NCBI GenBank assembly: GCA_045563675.1 | Contig: JBJLIX010000002.1 | Coordinates: 310,001 to 374,000 of the forward strand | Length of the DNA: 64,000 nucleotides | Origin: AEGEAN-183 sp045563675 | GTDB taxonomy: Bacteria > Pseudomonadota > Gammaproteobacteria > Magnimaribacterales > Magnimaribacteraceae | Reading direction: 5' to 3' | Part shown: in pieces, positions 44,765-55,400 of the stretch | How the letters are laid out: each line of letters starts with the position of its first letter | Numbering within the stretch: position 1 is the first letter of the stretch | Notes under the pieces: generated by a model | Told to the model about the DNA's origin: nothing | Databases searched by the model: none | What the model saw: only the letters and a program-made list of their open reading frames with translations | Translations under genes and position numbers: made by a program

Positions 44765-45340
44765 TTAATAGTCTCTTTTCTTGTAAATAGAATTTCTAGG
44801 TCTAGAAAAAACATTACGGACCATGGGAATAAACTCTTCAATTGGCATATTTTCGTACTCTGGATCAAAAGAATTTTGATCATATTTTGCACAGAATTCA
44901 GCACAATCATCCCAATATTCATGATCCTTGAATTCATCTCTCATATTCTTGTCTAGGCCTATGTGCTCAAAGAAATAGTAACCCTGGAAAATTCCGTGAT
45001 GTTTCACAATCCAATAATTTTTATCTGATACAAAAGGCTGTAACATCGTAGCAGCTAGGTCTGCATGGTTTGCTGATGCAATGGTATCACCAATGTCATG
45101 AAGTAAAGCACAAACTACATACTCTTCATCTTTCCCATCTCTATGTGCTCTTGTAGCTGTCTGAATACTGTGGGTAAACCTATCCACTGCAAAACCACCA
45201 TTATCACCCTTCAAGATATTAAGATGTTCGAGTATCCTGGTAGGTAATTCCTTAGCAAAATCTGATCCATGTTCGGCAATAATTGCATAATCTTCTGATG
45301 TTCCGTTCTTCATTTCAGAGAAAGTTGCTTGTTTAGACAT
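44765..45340 (-). CDS. HD-domain protein, possible diiron oxygenase (PhnZ-like)
   Basis: The 191-residue protein contains the HD metal site H57 (FTHSIQT), H81-D82 (LLHDIGD), H92 and H114/H115 (IVKHHG), with later aspartates. The spacing and single-domain size look like the HD-type mixed-valent diiron oxygenases (PhnZ, TmpB) more than phosphohydrolases. That is an inference. A strong GGAGGTCT ribosome site precedes the ATG, and the gene probably forms an operon with the GH3 enzyme. Confidence 0.7.
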   Translation of the reverse strand: MSKQATFSEMKNGTSEDYAIIAEHGSDFAKELPTRILEHLNILKGDNGGFAVDRFTHSIQTATRAHRDGKDEEYVVCALLHDIGDTIASANHADLAATMLQPFVSDKNYWIVKHHGIFQGYYFFEHIGLDKNMRDEFKDHEYWDDCAEFCAKYDQNSFDPEYENMPIEEFIPMVRNVFSRPRNSIYKKRDY

Positions 45341-45403
45341 GATAGACCTCCAATATTGTTAAATTATGACAGAAAGGATAGTGGTTTGCATTTTTAGATC
45401 AAC

Positions 45404-45433
45404 TAAAAAAAAGAGGGCTAGGAAGCCCTCTTT
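45404..45433 (-). terminator. Rho-independent terminator of the second TonB receptor
   Basis: Arms at 45411-45419 and 45424-45432 form a GC-rich 9-base-pair stem with a 4-base loop. On the minus strand a run of eight T follows. It is the expected end of the TonB receptor transcript and separates it from the HD/GH3 operon. Confidence 0.85.
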
Positions 45434-45439
45434 AATTTT

Positions 45440-45466
45440 GACCTAGAATTTTTACTTTTCTAGGTC
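45440..45466 (-). repeat. Perfect inverted repeat in the TonB receptor 3' untranslated region
   Basis: Nine-base perfect arms (GACCTAGAA and TTCTAGGTC) with a 9-base loop sit just before the terminator. The two hairpins in a row could protect the mRNA end or bind a protein. Confidence 0.6.
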
Positions 45467-45557
45467 ATAGGTTATTTAGTCATTAATCTCTTTTATTGAG
45501 ATCTTATGTTCCAAGACTTTATGCCCTGTTGCCACCAACTGACCAAAAAACCTAATA

Positions 45558-48383
45558 TTACATCCTATAATCAAGCCCAATTTTGACAATCCTGCCAACG
45601 GGGTTATGCGTATTAGCATCATAAGCCAATTCATGAGGTGCTAATGGAGGCTCTTCATCAGTTAAATTTATCACTGATAGAGTTGTTTCCAGTTTATCTC
45701 CTAAAAGGTTAAAACCTATATGAAAATCATAGGTTAGATGATCATCAATTTGTTGATCTTGGAAATAACCTGCACCTTGCATAGTGGCTAAAGAATCAAA
45801 AGTAGAAGGTAATTCTACTCCATCTATATACCTAGCAAATAGTCTTACATAAACGCCATTATTCATTAATAAAGACGCGTAAGCATTTAACTTAAAGTCA
45901 GGCATCATACGCAGCTCAATTGGAAGCACTGTAGAACGAAGGTTGTATTTGCCAGCTGCATCATAAGGATTGCCATCAGCTGTTCCAGAAACATCATACT
46001 CTAATATATGATTCATATTTCCACCAACTGACCAGTTACCTAAGCCACTTTCAAAGTTGTACTTAACCTCTAAATCTACTCCGGAAGTATCTACATCATC
46101 ACCGTTAATAAGTTCAGCAATTATTTTTGAAATATCTTGCGGAACATTTACTGCTGGATCATAAAGTGCACCACTACCAGTTATTTTATCTGAACAAGCA
46201 CAAGTAGAAGCTTCTCTGTTAAAAGGACCTTCTAAAGCAAGAGAGTAATAATCTAAATTAATACTAAGTTGATCAGTAGGTCTAACAATAACTCCAAATC
46301 CTATGTTGGTTGATTCTTCAGGTTGTAAAGAAGAAGGAACAGGGGTCTCAATCTGAATATATTCACCAGCTGGCTGGTAAAGCTCCAGAGAAACAGTAGA
46401 TTGAGTTGGTATACTAGGAACCCTAAATACCTGCTCATATGATGCTCTTACAGTAACCTTATCTGAAACATCAGATATAAATGCAAGTTTAGGTTTAGTT
46501 ACTGAATCCAGACCATAGTCTTCATGTCTAGCCCCAAAGGTAATAACTGAATTTTCCGTAATAGGTAAAGCAGCTTCACCAAATAGTGACCAAACTCTAG
46601 TTTCTATATAACTTGGTTGTTCTACTCCCAAGAAAACAAAAGGAGAGTTTTGAGGTCCATCAACCCTATTATCTCCTGTTGGGTTATATTTACTATCCCA
46701 CCATCTGTATTGATAACCTGCAGCCCAAGCAAGATTTCCTCCGCCCATTTCAATGTTTGATTCTCCTGTTAACAGAGCTTCTGTTACAACATTTTCTACT
46801 TGGGTAATACCAGCAGAAACACCATTGAAATACTGCCTTACACTAGGGTGATTAGCTAGAGCACTTCCCGAAGATGCGCCAATAGCAGTTCCAAAAGGGT
46901 TGTACCAATAACAACCTGAAGCAGTATCTCCTCGAAGAGCATTATTAGCTGCAGCCCAAGGATTAGAACCAACTCTAGGACAGTCATGGCCTGCAAGCCC
47001 CGCTAGAGCATCTTGAACTCTTAAATGAAGAGGATCATATGTATAACCATCAACTGAATGATTTGTATAAGTAACAGATACATCTAAATCCATTCCATTA
47101 TTGAAAGAATGACGAATTCCTCCATTCAATCTCATAGTTTCATGAAAACGTTTACCGCTTTGAGAAGGGCCTTCTACTGCTAGAGTTCTACCCCAGAAAT
47201 GTAAACCGCCCGCCGCTTGATATTCAGCTTGCCTTGCAGCACTTAGTGTACTTAAAAAGTCAACAGCTCCTGGATTAGCAAGAGGAACATACATGAAGTA
47301 AGGTACTGCAGAAGTACATGTCAATGGATCTCCAGAACAGTAATTAGAAGATCCAGGATTAGTATGTGGAAAACTAGGTGAAGTGTTGTACCAACCTTCA
47401 AGATCAGCATAAAGAACATCCACATAGACTGAAGTTGAGTCAGTTATCTCAAAATCAACTTGAGCATAAAACTTCTTTCTTTCCTGTTCATCAATTAGAT
47501 TGAAGAAAGGCGTGTAATTATATCCACATCTTCCTAAGCTTAGAGCAAAAGAGCTTGTGTACTCTGATGAGTATCCACATTTTGGATCTCTATCTAAGCC
47601 ACCATATAAAGTTCCAGGCCATCCTTTGGCGGGTCCAAACCCTCCTGGATTACCAAATGAAGATATACCCAAAGGCCACCCAGTAGGTGAGCTATAGTCA
47701 ACAAAATTTCTTTCCCAAATAGGAAGTCGGTCTCTTTTTTCATACTCTATAGCTATCATTAAATTTGCACTGCTATTTCCAGTTCCCCAAATCATGGAAA
47801 TGTTTTGGTCGCCGTCACTTCCGTCATTATCAGAAAAGTTCGCTTTTACTTCAAAACCTTCAAATCCTCTTCTTGTAATGAAATTAAGAACACCTGTCAT
47901 TGCATCTGATCCATAAGTTACAGCACCACCATTTTTTAGTAATTCCATTCTTTGCATAGCAATCATAGGAAAATTACCAACGTCTACAGGATAAACAGCT
48001 GATTTTGCAGACCTAACTGCTGCAGGTGCAACTCTCTTACCGTTAATAAGAACAAGACCTCTGTCTCCTCCCATACCACGAATATTAATATTCTTCATTC
48101 CAGTAGCTACACCACTCCCTTGGAACTGATCTTGCTGGTTTAAAGTACCTGACATAGAAGGTAAATTAAGAATAACATCCATCATTGTTGGATTACCTTC
48201 TGCCTCTAATTCATCTCTACCAATTACGTCAACAGGAACAGCCTGGTTTTGAGCTGAAACTTTTATTAAAGAACCTGTTACTACTATTTCCTCTACTTCA
48301 GCGTCCTCTGAAAAGAGAATGTTCGTAAAGAAAAAGAGATTTAAAAGCGAAAAACTAAATAAAACTTTAAATAAGTTTTGCAT
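45558..48383 (-). CDS. TonB-dependent outer-membrane receptor (large)
   Basis: The 941-residue protein has a signal peptide, the TonB-box-like EVEEIVVTGSLIK and a plug with MKNINIRGMGGDRGLVLINGKRV and AVTYGSDAMTGVLNFITRR. A long barrel ends GRIVKIGLDYRM. Several cysteines lie in extracellular-loop regions, suggesting disulfides. The ligand is unknown. It follows the HupE-like gene by 83 bases and precedes a double hairpin. Confidence 0.93.
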   Translation of the reverse strand: MQNLFKVLFSFSLLNLFFFTNILFSEDAEVEEIVVTGSLIKVSAQNQAVPVDVIGRDELEAEGNPTMMDVILNLPSMSGTLNQQDQFQGSGVATGMKNINIRGMGGDRGLVLINGKRVAPAAVRSAKSAVYPVDVGNFPMIAMQRMELLKNGGAVTYGSDAMTGVLNFITRRGFEGFEVKANFSDNDGSDGDQNISMIWGTGNSSANLMIAIEYEKRDRLPIWERNFVDYSSPTGWPLGISSFGNPGGFGPAKGWPGTLYGGLDRDPKCGYSSEYTSSFALSLGRCGYNYTPFFNLIDEQERKKFYAQVDFEITDSTSVYVDVLYADLEGWYNTSPSFPHTNPGSSNYCSGDPLTCTSAVPYFMYVPLANPGAVDFLSTLSAARQAEYQAAGGLHFWGRTLAVEGPSQSGKRFHETMRLNGGIRHSFNNGMDLDVSVTYTNHSVDGYTYDPLHLRVQDALAGLAGHDCPRVGSNPWAAANNALRGDTASGCYWYNPFGTAIGASSGSALANHPSVRQYFNGVSAGITQVENVVTEALLTGESNIEMGGGNLAWAAGYQYRWWDSKYNPTGDNRVDGPQNSPFVFLGVEQPSYIETRVWSLFGEAALPITENSVITFGARHEDYGLDSVTKPKLAFISDVSDKVTVRASYEQVFRVPSIPTQSTVSLELYQPAGEYIQIETPVPSSLQPEESTNIGFGVIVRPTDQLSINLDYYSLALEGPFNREASTCACSDKITGSGALYDPAVNVPQDISKIIAELINGDDVDTSGVDLEVKYNFESGLGNWSVGGNMNHILEYDVSGTADGNPYDAAGKYNLRSTVLPIELRMMPDFKLNAYASLLMNNGVYVRLFARYIDGVELPSTFDSLATMQGAGYFQDQQIDDHLTYDFHIGFNLLGDKLETTLSVINLTDEEPPLAPHELAYDANTHNPVGRIVKIGLDYRM

Positions 48384-48466
48384 AACTTTCTCCCCAAAAA
48401 ATTATTTAACAATTACGTTTTTATACGTATCTATATTGGAAATACTAATACACAGTTAACTGATGA

Positions 48467-49426
48467 TCAACTTAATATAATATTACCTACCCTTTCTAGA
48501 ATCCAAAAGCAAGATATTCCTCCGACAAGGTATGAAGAGAACCTATAAATAAACTCAGTGCTTTTTAATTTATTTAGAGACCAAACTAAACCAACAAAGA
48601 AAGGTAAAACAATCAATTGACCAGCTTCAATACCTAAATTAAAGAAAAGCATGGAATAAAGCAGAGAGGATTCTGAAAAACCTATCTCTGATAAAGCACC
48701 AGCAAAACCAAATCCATGTAACAAGCCAAAACCAAAAGCTAAAACCCATGGAGTTCTAGCGTACCTCCTGCCTTCTCCTATTTCTAATGCCAAATAAATC
48801 AAAGTTAAAGCTATCAAGGCTTCTGCGCTAGATTGGGGTAATTGAACAGTCTTTGTAACTGACAAGGCTAGGGTAATGCTATGAGCTAAAGTAAAGGCAG
48901 TTATAGTTTTAATTAATGTTTTAAAACCAACAACTATAAAAATTAGCCCAAGTACAAATATAAGATGATCTATGCCACTTAATAAATGTTGAAGTCCAAG
49001 CCAAAAATAATTTGTAGGATATAAGTTAGATTCACCAGGTATTAACAGCTTTGGATTATTAACTGAAACTAACCCTTCAAACTTACCTCCATCAGAAAAC
49101 TCTATTGTTATTAGGCCGTCGGTCATTCGCGTTAGACCTTTTACAGTTATTTCCTGATTTCTCAAATCTAATTTGCATAAGAGACTTGATGACTGCACCT
49201 GATACTTACCCTCGATCTTAGGGAAAGAGTTAATAGTTTCCTTACAATTTTCTGGGAAAACTACACTTCCAGGTTTAGTTAATACATTAGAAGGAAACCT
49301 CCAGTTGACTTGATAAGAATTAAGCTCCGTTTCATTTATTATTAATCTAGCTGGATTTAATTCATGGGCAACTATGCTCTTGAAAGAAAGAAAGATTAAG
49401 AAGAAAGATAAAATTAATCTATTCAT
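48467..49426 (-). CDS. HupE/UreJ-family membrane protein
   Basis: The 319-residue protein has a signal peptide ending at SIVA, an extracytoplasmic domain of about 110 residues, then six to seven helices. The family motif H147-x3-G-x-D153-H154 (HLLSGIDH) lies in the first helix and is thought to bind nickel or cobalt in related permeases. The mature protein should start with His21-Glu. Its start overlaps the parvulin stop by 4 bases. Metal import is the family expectation, not shown here. Confidence 0.85.
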   Translation of the reverse strand: MNRLILSFFLIFLSFKSIVAHELNPARLIINETELNSYQVNWRFPSNVLTKPGSVVFPENCKETINSFPKIEGKYQVQSSSLLCKLDLRNQEITVKGLTRMTDGLITIEFSDGGKFEGLVSVNNPKLLIPGESNLYPTNYFWLGLQHLLSGIDHLIFVLGLIFIVVGFKTLIKTITAFTLAHSITLALSVTKTVQLPQSSAEALIALTLIYLALEIGEGRRYARTPWVLAFGFGLLHGFGFAGALSEIGFSESSLLYSMLFFNLGIEAGQLIVLPFFVGLVWSLNKLKSTEFIYRFSSYLVGGISCFWILERVGNIILS

Positions 49427-50232
49427 CGAGTTTGATAATTAAACTCAGGGTTTATTCGAACTTCGTAATTTTTCTTTAATTCATCAATAAAACTTTTAAT
49501 ACTTTCTTGCTTTTGATCTAACAAATAATCCATTAAAACTTCTCTTTTAACTTCTTCATAATTTGGAGACTGAGCTTGTGTAACTCTAGAGACTTTAATC
49601 AAATGAGATCCATAAACGGACTTAAAAGGACCTAGCCAAATATTAATTTCTGCTTTAATTAGGTTATCTGAGAAACCAAGACCAAAATCTCTATCAACTT
49701 CTTTAGCAGTTTTATTAATAAAATTTTTACCTATCAAGAAAGGGTCACTGTCTGGAACTTCTTTTTGATCGGCAAGAATGTCAATAGCTGCTTGAGCTCT
49801 ATTGGCCCCCTCCTTGTCTTTAGAGAAATAAAGATGAGTAAAGGTATACCTTTCTTTCATAAAATATTCACTTTCTCTAGAATCAAAATATTCTCTTAAT
49901 TCTATTTCAGTTGGAGGATTAATCTGCTCTTCCTGTTTTAAAAATCCTATTTTTTGGGCTAGTCTCCTTTTTATAATAATGTCATCTTTATCAAGATTTA
50001 ACTTCAAAGCTTCTCTATAAAGAATCTCTTCTTCTATTAACTGATTAATAATCCCTTGAAGATCTTGATCATTAGGAGGCCTGCCTACCTGAGCTTTCCA
50101 AGTCTCTATTAATGCGTTTATCTCATCATCATAGAGAACTATGGTTTTATCTTGATTTTCGGAATCAAGCAAAATATCCAATAGAAGGATGGCAAGACCT
50201 AAACAAAAGAAGGCAACTAACTTCTTAGTCAT
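49423..50232 (-). CDS. Membrane-anchored parvulin-type peptidylprolyl isomerase
   Basis: The 269-residue protein has one N-terminal helix (residues about 5-22), a SurA-like helical region and a PpiC-like domain. ERYTFTHLYFSKDKEGANRAQAAI and GFSDNLIKAEINIWLGPFKSVYGSHLIKVSRV mark the domain. The protein is expected in the periplasm as a folding helper. It lies between a DUF3604 lipoprotein gene (14 bases upstream) and the HupE-like gene, so a dedicated client in the operon is plausible. Confidence 0.85.
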   Translation of the reverse strand: MTKKLVAFFCLGLAILLLDILLDSENQDKTIVLYDDEINALIETWKAQVGRPPNDQDLQGIINQLIEEEILYREALKLNLDKDDIIIKRRLAQKIGFLKQEEQINPPTEIELREYFDSRESEYFMKERYTFTHLYFSKDKEGANRAQAAIDILADQKEVPDSDPFLIGKNFINKTAKEVDRDFGLGFSDNLIKAEINIWLGPFKSVYGSHLIKVSRVTQAQSPNYEEVKREVLMDYLLDQKQESIKSFIDELKKNYEVRINPEFNYQTR

Positions 50233-50246
50233 AAAAGGTTACTCTT

Positions 50247-52322
50247 TTACGCTTCTGGTGTATGCCAAATTGGACTTGACCAAGCCCTTTCTTGAACCGT
50301 CTTATGCAGATCTGGTCTTGGTTGAGTACCATTTTTAATAGCATCCCATGTTGACCAGCGACAAGTGGGGTTTTCCAAAACTCTTACATAATAGAAAGCT
50401 TTTTGACTGGAATCAAAATCAGGGTCCTTCCAGTAAGTTTTTAATTCAGAAGCTCCTACATTCGAGCTAATAGAGCAATTTGATAAATTGACATTAGCTC
50501 CGTTATCAGGACATCTATGAGTATTCGGATCCACTTTAAGACCATCCGAACAAGCGACATCATAGACTTGTTGATTAGGTCTACCTAAAGGATCGCCAAT
50601 AGCATTCTCAACGAAACCTTTAATAATTTGAATTCTTTGAAGTGGTGCACCTCTAGCGTCTCTGACAGCCCATACTAAAAACTCAGGTGATTCTTCTAAA
50701 GCAGTTAAATCTCCTCCCATTGGCACTCCGCTAGAATAAGCTTTAGTAACAAGGTCTTTATCAGACAAAGGTGTTTGACTTAAATTTTCACCGCCAAAGA
50801 ATCTTAATTTAATTCTGCTTCCTGAAGTAGCATATGTTTCCTTCCTTCGAAAAGAACTGAATATGGAATCTCTGGTATTTTCTTCCGCCCAAACTACTGC
50901 CAAACCTGATGCACTCCATTGGCGAAAACCTGGATTACTGTAATAAGTATCATCAATTTTCTTTAGTCCTATCAATCTAGCTCCAGCCAAATCATCGTTA
51001 TCAGAAATTAATTTAACTTGATCATCTGATAAAGGAACAGAACCTCTTGCTTGAGATGTTCCATCCAAAATACCAATTTTAGAATGAAAATCTGATTCAT
51101 CATCTGAAATAGCTCCGGTATGAGTATCACTAGCACCAACGAGACCGAATTTATATGGGTTACCTCTTTCCTCCTCTTGTAATGTAAGGCCAGCAAGATA
51201 AGCCTGTCTAACATAACTTCCATCTGGTTTACTCCATTGAGTTCCTCCAACCCTGGTATCCATAATTTCGAAATCTGCCCATTCATCATTAGGTGATAAA
51301 AGTGGATGAGTATCTGAGGTGCCTTTTACTTGAGTTACCTCTACAAGAGGCTCATTTCTCATTCTGAATTTGGCATATTCATTGCCTACTGGATACCCTG
51401 CCCAATCTTCTAATTCAAACATTTGACCATTAGATCCATTAGAGTTATGAGGAATGGCAATAGTATCAACCCCTTGATCCCTCAATTCATCCATCCAAGT
51501 CCATAAATCTTCTGGATTTAAGGAATCTAATCTTGAAAAGGGTTCAACCGTAAAACGGTTTCCATTAAAAATTACATTTCTATGTAAATTTCCTCCTTCA
51601 AAAGGTCCAGTTCCATCAGGTGTAAACAGACTTATATTCTCGCCTGATCTAGTAGTTGAAGTGGTGTATTCATAAGCTACAAAAGTAGTAAAGTTACCTG
51701 GATCATTGTGCTCTTGAGCGCTGCGAATTACGTCTTTCCAAGCAGACCTGTGCTTATCCACATCGTAAATACTGATTACCCTTGCTTGATCTCCAGTCCA
51801 CAAATACTGCAAAGTTCCTATAAGATTAAACCCTCCAGCAGCAAGATTTCTTACTTGAGTTGCAAATAAAGCTCCCCTTCTCGGTATTGATTCAACTGTT
51901 CTGTTCTCAGGTGTATTAAGATTAGTAAATGCTTCTGTACCAGGAGTTGTATTATTGGGGTCGGCCCACCATTCGACATTACCCATGAGAAATCCATGGT
52001 CAGTAACTGCATAAAAATCTAAAGGCTCTCTCAATTGCATTTCATAACCCAGGGGGTGCTGAATGGATCCTCCTTTGGCATATTTGTAAGCATCATCAGG
52101 GGTAGCTGTAGTTCCAAAAATGTAAGCATCAAATGAATGTTTTGTATGTACATGAAGATCTCCAAAATACACATTTCTATCTTCATTATATCCAGATGTT
52201 TTCTCGGACTTTTGATTGTCATTTGCTAACTCATTGTAATCAACAATGCTATCTCCAGATGTACAACTCCATAAAACAACAGTGCTGATTAATAAAACAG
52301 TAGAACGGTAAATGTATTTCAT
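50247..52322 (-). CDS. DUF3604 lipoprotein (PHP-like metallohydrolase)
   Basis: The 691-residue protein has a lipoprotein signal ending at C20 (VVLWSC). PHP-type motifs are FGDLHVHTKHSFDAY (H57, H59), FYAVTDHGFLMG, AIPHNSNGSNG and GASDTHTGAI. The conserved C-terminal block has SDGLKVDPNTHRCPDNGA and RAWSSPIW. It should be anchored in a membrane facing the periplasm. The first gene of an operon with parvulin and HupE-like protein. The reaction is unknown; the family is often predicted to be hydrolytic. Confidence 0.88.
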   Translation of the reverse strand: MKYIYRSTVLLISTVVLWSCTSGDSIVDYNELANDNQKSEKTSGYNEDRNVYFGDLHVHTKHSFDAYIFGTTATPDDAYKYAKGGSIQHPLGYEMQLREPLDFYAVTDHGFLMGNVEWWADPNNTTPGTEAFTNLNTPENRTVESIPRRGALFATQVRNLAAGGFNLIGTLQYLWTGDQARVISIYDVDKHRSAWKDVIRSAQEHNDPGNFTTFVAYEYTTSTTRSGENISLFTPDGTGPFEGGNLHRNVIFNGNRFTVEPFSRLDSLNPEDLWTWMDELRDQGVDTIAIPHNSNGSNGQMFELEDWAGYPVGNEYAKFRMRNEPLVEVTQVKGTSDTHPLLSPNDEWADFEIMDTRVGGTQWSKPDGSYVRQAYLAGLTLQEEERGNPYKFGLVGASDTHTGAISDDESDFHSKIGILDGTSQARGSVPLSDDQVKLISDNDDLAGARLIGLKKIDDTYYSNPGFRQWSASGLAVVWAEENTRDSIFSSFRRKETYATSGSRIKLRFFGGENLSQTPLSDKDLVTKAYSSGVPMGGDLTALEESPEFLVWAVRDARGAPLQRIQIIKGFVENAIGDPLGRPNQQVYDVACSDGLKVDPNTHRCPDNGANVNLSNCSISSNVGASELKTYWKDPDFDSSQKAFYYVRVLENPTCRWSTWDAIKNGTQPRPDLHKTVQERAWSSPIWHTPEA

Positions 52323-52400
52323 TAACTCTCCCCTTTTGTAAATTCAGTGGTATTTATAACAGAATAAGTAGAATTTAAAAATTAATTAATGGGCTATATA

Positions 52401-55400
52401 TTACCAAGTATCAACATTAGGTCTTTTTTTGCTCTTTTTAGGTGCCTTGGGAGGTAAAGACTTTAATGCACCCATTATCCATTTTCTTGTTTCTGCTGGA
52501 TCTATAACATCGTCTAACTCAAAGTGAGAGGCCATGTTGACTGCCTTTCCTCTCTTATAGGAATCATCAACCATCTTTTCATAAGCTTCAATTCTTTTTT
52601 TAGGATCTTTAATAGCCTCTAATTCTTTACGAAAACCTAATTTAACTGCTCCCTCTAAGCCCATACCTCCAAACTCTCCTGTAGGCCAAGTGACTGTAAA
52701 TAATGGAATTTTAAAACTACCACCAGCCATTGCTTGGGCACCTAAACCATAGGCCTTTCTAATAACAACTGACATTAAGGGAGTTTTAATATTTGCTCCT
52801 ACTACAAACATTCTTGCAGCATGTCTTACTAAAGCAGATTTTTCGCTTTCTGGTCCTACCATAATTCCTGGACAATCAATTAGAGAGAGAATAGGTATAT
52901 CAAACGCATCACAAAGCTGGATAAACCTTGAACCTTTATCTGCTCCTGGCGAGTCTATAGCCCCCGATAAATGACCTGGATTATTTGCTACGACACCTAC
53001 CGGTCTTCCTTCTACTCTAATAAAGGAAGTAATTATCCCTGGTGCCCAATCCTTTCTTATTTCTAAAGTAGATCCAATGTCAGCTATTCCTTCTATAACT
53101 GCCCTCATATCATAATATCTAAGTCTATTCTCTGGGACTGTAAATCGAAGATTCCTTTGATCTGGTGCCTCCCAATTTTTTAAAGGTCCTTGAAAATAAG
53201 ATAAATATTTTTTTGCAACCTCCACAGCCTCTTTCTCATCTTTAACTGGAAGATCAACTACTCCATTAGGTACTTGTACATCCATTGGTCCAACTTCTTC
53301 AGGTGTAAAAACTCCCAAGCCTCCACCTTCTATCATTGCAGGTCCACCCACTCCTATATTGGAATCCTCAGTAGCAATAATTACATCACAACAACCTAAT
53401 AAAACTGCATTACCAGCAAAACATCTACCTGTTGTTATGCCTACTACTGGAACTAAACCCGATAACTGAGCAAAATAAGTAAAAGCAAGACAGTCTAAGC
53501 CTGCTACTCCAGAAGTATCTGTATCACCAGGCCTACCTCCTCCTCCCTCAGCAAATAGAATAGTAGGCAATCTATTCTGCTCTGCAATTTCAAACATTCT
53601 ATCTTTTTTTGAATGGTTCATTTTGCCTTGGGTACCAGCTAAAACCATATAATCATAAGACATAGCCATTACTCGAGAATTAGTCTCATCAAATAAATTA
53701 CCATTGACATGTCCAAGCCCACATACCATTCCATCACCTGTGGTATTCCTAATTAAATCTTCTTCTGATCTCCTTCTTCTTTGAGCAGCAATCACTACAG
53801 ATCCATATTCAATGAATGAACCTTCATCACATAGATCTTCAATGTTTTCTCTAGCCGTACGATGGCCAGTTGAATATCTTTTTTTAACTGCATCAGGGCG
53901 ATTTTTGTCATGGCTTGCTTCTTTTCTTTCGATTGCTTCTTTTAAATCAGGTCTTATTTCATCCAGGTCTATATCTTTAATTTTTTTAGAAACCTTCTCT
54001 TTAACTTCTTTAAGCTTCACTGTAATAAGCGAATGCCCCTCAAAGACAGTATCTTGAGACTGAACTTTAATTTCTTTAATTACACCTCCAACTTCTGAAA
54101 CTACTTCATGCTCCATTTTCATAGCTTCCATAATCAGTAAGGGTTTTCCTTTCCAGACTTGATCTCCTTTCTTTACTTCAAATTTAACTACCATTCCTTG
54201 CATAGGAGCATTGACGCTATAGAAACCCTCTTCTAATTCTTCATTTTCTAATTTCAGTATATTTTCTGAATCTTCTACAAAACCGCCTCCAGACTTTCCA
54301 TGATCTAATACAGCTAGAGGATCAAGATCCTCTATTTTTCCTCTTTTTAAGGTTTCTTTTTTAATACTTCTAGTAATATCAGATAGATCTGTATGATTGT
54401 TCTTTAATAACAAGGTTTTTATATTTTGATCTAAGAATTGTGAATGGAAGTTGTTATTTTTAAAACTCTTATCTGAAAGAATATTCTTTAATAAATCTAA
54501 ATTTGTTGTAACCCCTTCTATCTTTAATTCGCAAAGAGATCTGTAATTTCTTTTAAGAGCTTGTTTGAAATTATCTTCAGAGGAGTGTGTGATTATCTTG
54601 GCAATTAAAGAGTCAAATGAAGGGTTAGTTTGATAGCCACTATACCCATAACTATCAGCCCTTACTCCTGGTCCAGAAGGTAAATCGAAAGCACTAAATT
54701 TTCCACCTGAAGGTTTTGTGTTTCCTTTAGAGTCTATAACCTCCATATTTACGCGAGTCTGCACTGCAAAGCCTTTCGGTTCGACGATATCCTTTTGTTC
54801 TAATTTAAGTTGTTTAAATGTTTTACCAGAAGCTATTAAAATTTGTGCCTTTACTAAGTCCAAGTCCAGTACAGCCTCTGTTACCGTATGCTCAACTTGG
54901 AGTCTTGCATTACATTCAATGAACCTAAAATCAGCTTTTTTGAAATCTACTAGAAATTCAATGGTCGCTAGGCCTTCATATTTTATTTCTTTAATTAATT
55001 TTAAAGAAGCCTCAAACATTTTTTCTTTTAAATCGCTTTTAATTCCAGGACAAGGAGCAATTTCTATTATCTTTTGATACCTCCTTTGTGTAGAGCATTC
55101 TCTCTCATGCATATGAGTTGCTTCTCCCTTACCATCACCTAATACCTGAACTTCTACATGGCGGTAGTTTTTTAGGTACTCTTCGACATATAAATTGCTG
55201 GAGTTAAAAGCAGATTTTGCTTCTGAAGAGGCTCTAGTCATGGAATCTTTAAGTTCAGATTGTGATGCAACAACCCTCATCCCTCTTCCGCCACCTCCTT
55301 CAGTAGCTTTAATGACTAGCAATGAATTCTTTTTTAAACGTTTTAAGAATTGGGAGGCTTGTTTTAAGGATGTTTTTCCTTCGGTTCCATTAATTACAGG

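Noticed and set aside
44759..44956. 65-residue plus-strand frame opposite the HD gene
   Set aside because: It is fully antisense to the HD protein, whose metal motifs are clear.
54718..55077. 119-residue plus-strand frame within the carboxylase gene
   Set aside because: It is antisense to the biotin carboxylase domain; composition and lack of a ribosome site mark it as a shadow.
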